A stretch of DNA of 24,044 bases from Stentor coeruleus (taxonomy: Eukaryota > Ciliophora > Heterotrichea > Heterotrichida > Stentoridae), in NCBI GenBank assembly GCA_001970955.1, contig MPUH01001105.1, forward strand, positions 1 to 24,044. The letters are read 5' to 3'. A program made the translations under genes and the position numbers. Shown piece after piece: positions 22,025-24,044 of the stretch (position 1 is the first letter of the stretch; every line of letters begins with the position of its first letter). The notes beneath the pieces were generated by a model, which worked only from the letters and a program-made list of their open reading frames with translations, was not told where the DNA came from and made no database searches.

Positions 22025-23854
22025 TATTAATATTTTTTATGAGATAAAGTATTATATTATCAAAATTTTTGGAAATCCTTTAAAGTAAAATCTGACTGCA
22101 CATAATATTTTAAGTATTTTCATTTGGAATATATATGATTTTTTTGTCCATCGCAGATTAAATCAGAATCAAGAGAATATTTAGCCAGAACTTTCAAATA
22201 AAATTCCAAAATATTTACAATCAATAGCAACATAATGATGTAAAAATTGACAAAATTCTTATCTTAAATATCTTCTAAATTCCAAACCCAGTTTTCCTAT
22301 CACTAATTCTAAATTTTATCCATCAGCCTAAAAAGAGCCTTTATAATTCCTATAATCTCTAATCTTCTTTTTATTATCCTAAATAAGCATACTAAAACTA
22401 TCATCCTCAATCTAAAACTCTTACTTATTTTTATCTTAAATTAAATCCTTCAATTAAGCTACTCATCATATCTTTTATTTATAATTTTTTATTAAACATA
22501 AATTTCACTACTCTTATCCTATTAGAGTATAATAATCTTAACCTTATACAATCAACATTGTCAAGTTCTTTAATAATATTATTTTTACAATTCTAGTCAT
22601 AGGAGATTTTATATACGTATGATAAACTAAAGCCTTACCAATAAATAGAATCAATAATATCTTTATATAAACAATTATAATCTCAAATGTCAGTTTCCAG
22701 ACTGTTATAATCAATTACAATAATTCCATAATTTAAAAAGGATTCCTACAGTTTTGAGTAACTTTTCAAAATACACTTGATAGATTTTTAGAGTAAACTC
22801 AATAACCAAAATCTGATATTCAAGAAAGAAGACCACTATAAACAATGAACTTATATTATAAAAGTTATTTTTATTATTAAATTTCATCAAATTATATTAG
22901 GCTAATTGTGATAAGAGACATATATTTTGGCAGAAATCAGGTTTAAAAATTTCCGATGCCTATTGAGGATTTTATGTTAAAGATATTAATCAACTATGAA
23001 TAGGGATAATATACAAAAAGCTTATAGAAATACCTTTTTTTATATATTCAAATATACTGTAAATCTGATTTAAGGATTGATAAAGAATTTTGCCGATTAT
23101 ATTAGAGGAGATATCGGGTTTATATAGTAATAATGAAGATGATACTTTGGTAATCTTGGGGAAATATTACTCCTAATTTTTATATAATTTTAGGTATTTC
23201 TCGTATAATACAACATTTTCTAGATGAAGGATGAAGAATTCTAAGTATATTTTTCCAGTTAATAATGATAAAGGAGTATTGATCTTTAGTGTGATGAATT
23301 ATAGTATTGCTGCTTGTGTGTCGTCCTTGAAGTTATCCCTAAAATTAAGAAATAGATAGAGATTTTTGTTTAGTTTTTTTGTGGAGATTATGATGATTGG
23401 TGGTGTTAAAAGGCTTAGATCTTATATTTAGCTTTGATGAGCCAATTTAAAGTAATACTATTATTGAACCTCCCTTCCAACTTTCCAAATTATTTATATA
23501 CAATATTTTTTTTTAGTTTTCTTAAACTTGTAAACCTAAACTAGCACCCTAACACCCACTTTTAATCCTTAAAAGCCTCTCAAATTATTTTTTCAATAGT
23601 CATCATTTCTAATATCAGAAACTATCATATTTACAATCATAGGCAAACTATCTAAATTTTAATACAATTTAAGTATATAATTATAAGTTTACAAATTATA
23701 TTTTATAATCTTTTTCATATCCACATGTCACTTATAACGCCTCTAATTTATCATCACTGTCTCAAATTATCAAATTATATCGCCTCTAATTCATCATCAC
23801 TGTCTCAAATTATCAAATCACACAAAAATCCAAAAATGCTCACAAACAAGCATC
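22025..23854. other. Gene-free AT-rich intergenic stretch
   Basis: No convincing gene on either strand. C-rich about 22180-22560, G-rich about 22860-23450, then a sharp switch to C-rich near 23460 that continues to the window end. A 42-bp tandem repeat lies at 23739-23818. Confidence 0.55.
23739..23818. repeat. 42-bp tandem repeat, about 1.9 copies
   Basis: The unit starts cgcctctaattYatcatcac at 23739 and again at 23781. The copies are the same over 38 bases except for one T/C. No N lies between them, so it may be genuine. Confidence 0.9.
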
Positions 23855-23962
23855 TTATCTGATATCGCCTTCCATCCACAACTTCTCAATATTACCACTT
23901 TCATTTTTCTTTACTAACAAATCCTTCTTCTCAACACCTTTTTTCCGTGCTATTTGAAGCCA
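23855..23962 (-). CDS. Possible 3' end of a minus-strand gene (uncertain)
   Basis: An open frame of 35 codons ends in TAA at 23855-23857 and reads QIARKKGVEKKDLLVKKN, then ESGNIEKLWMEGDIR. The amino acid mix looks protein-like, and the C-rich DNA on its left matches the 3' flanks of other minus-strand genes here. A TGA at 23963-23965 closes the frame upstream, and no 15-nt intron matching the local pattern joins it to an upstream exon in the remaining 80 bases. It may be a last exon with a different intron, or not a gene. Confidence 0.25.
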   Translation of the reverse strand, partial: WLQIARKKGVEKKDLLVKKNESGNIEKLWMEGDIR

Positions 23963-24044
23963 TCAGATCATAAAAACTAAAACTTTCATCATACAATAAT
24001 TTTTTTCAAGTACTTTTCAAAAACCATTAAGCATTAATAAATAC

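Overview
This window is most likely macronuclear DNA of a heterotrich ciliate, closest in character to Stentor. It is very AT-rich. Genes are read with the standard genetic code: of the nine gene ends visible, six use TAG, two TAA and one TGA, and tryptophan is encoded by TGG throughout. Three 15-nt introns can be recognised, all fitting GTA-N4-CTAT-N-YAG. Standard code plus 15-nt introns separates this from Blepharisma (TGA = Trp) and from Tetrahymena or Paramecium (TAA/TAG = Gln). The species call is inference.

Layout, left to right: the 5' end of an RRM RNA-binding protein gene (minus, 1-130), whose start and first intron lie in a 65-bp tandem duplication; a long gene-free stretch; a SAM-dependent methyltransferase (minus, 2362-3315); a DUF4200 coiled-coil protein resembling cilia protein CFAP100 (minus, 3929-5242); then, divergently, a CBM20 starch/glycogen-binding protein ending in a phosphohistidine-type swivelling domain (plus, 5717-7309) and an insulysin-family M16 protease (plus, 7409-10502); a tRNA-Val(AAC) (minus, 10954-11026); a Pumilio/PUF RNA-binding protein with a hidden intron in repeat 8 (plus, 11269-12612); a long coiled-coil protein (plus, 13199-14896) converging on mitochondrial HSP60 (minus, 14934-16775); a small basic hypothetical protein (minus, 18409-18810); a coiled-coil protein formed by joining two reading frames across a 15-nt intron (minus, 20366-22024); and perhaps the 3' end of another minus-strand gene at the right edge.

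The genes do not form a pathway. They are an ordinary ciliate mix of RNA binding, proteostasis, cytoskeleton/cilia and storage-polysaccharide functions, each probably with its own transcript. Four single-N positions are each flanked by near-identical direct repeats. These look like contig ends that were abutted without merging. They create a false frameshift in the protease and a false 50-codon insertion in HSP60.

The most unusual structural signal is in the gene flanks. On the + strand the DNA to the left of genes is C-rich and G-poor, and the DNA to the right is G-rich and C-poor, whichever way the gene points. The extreme case is 600 nt beside HSP60 with only three cytosines. No CRISPR array, transposon, rRNA or defence system was seen.
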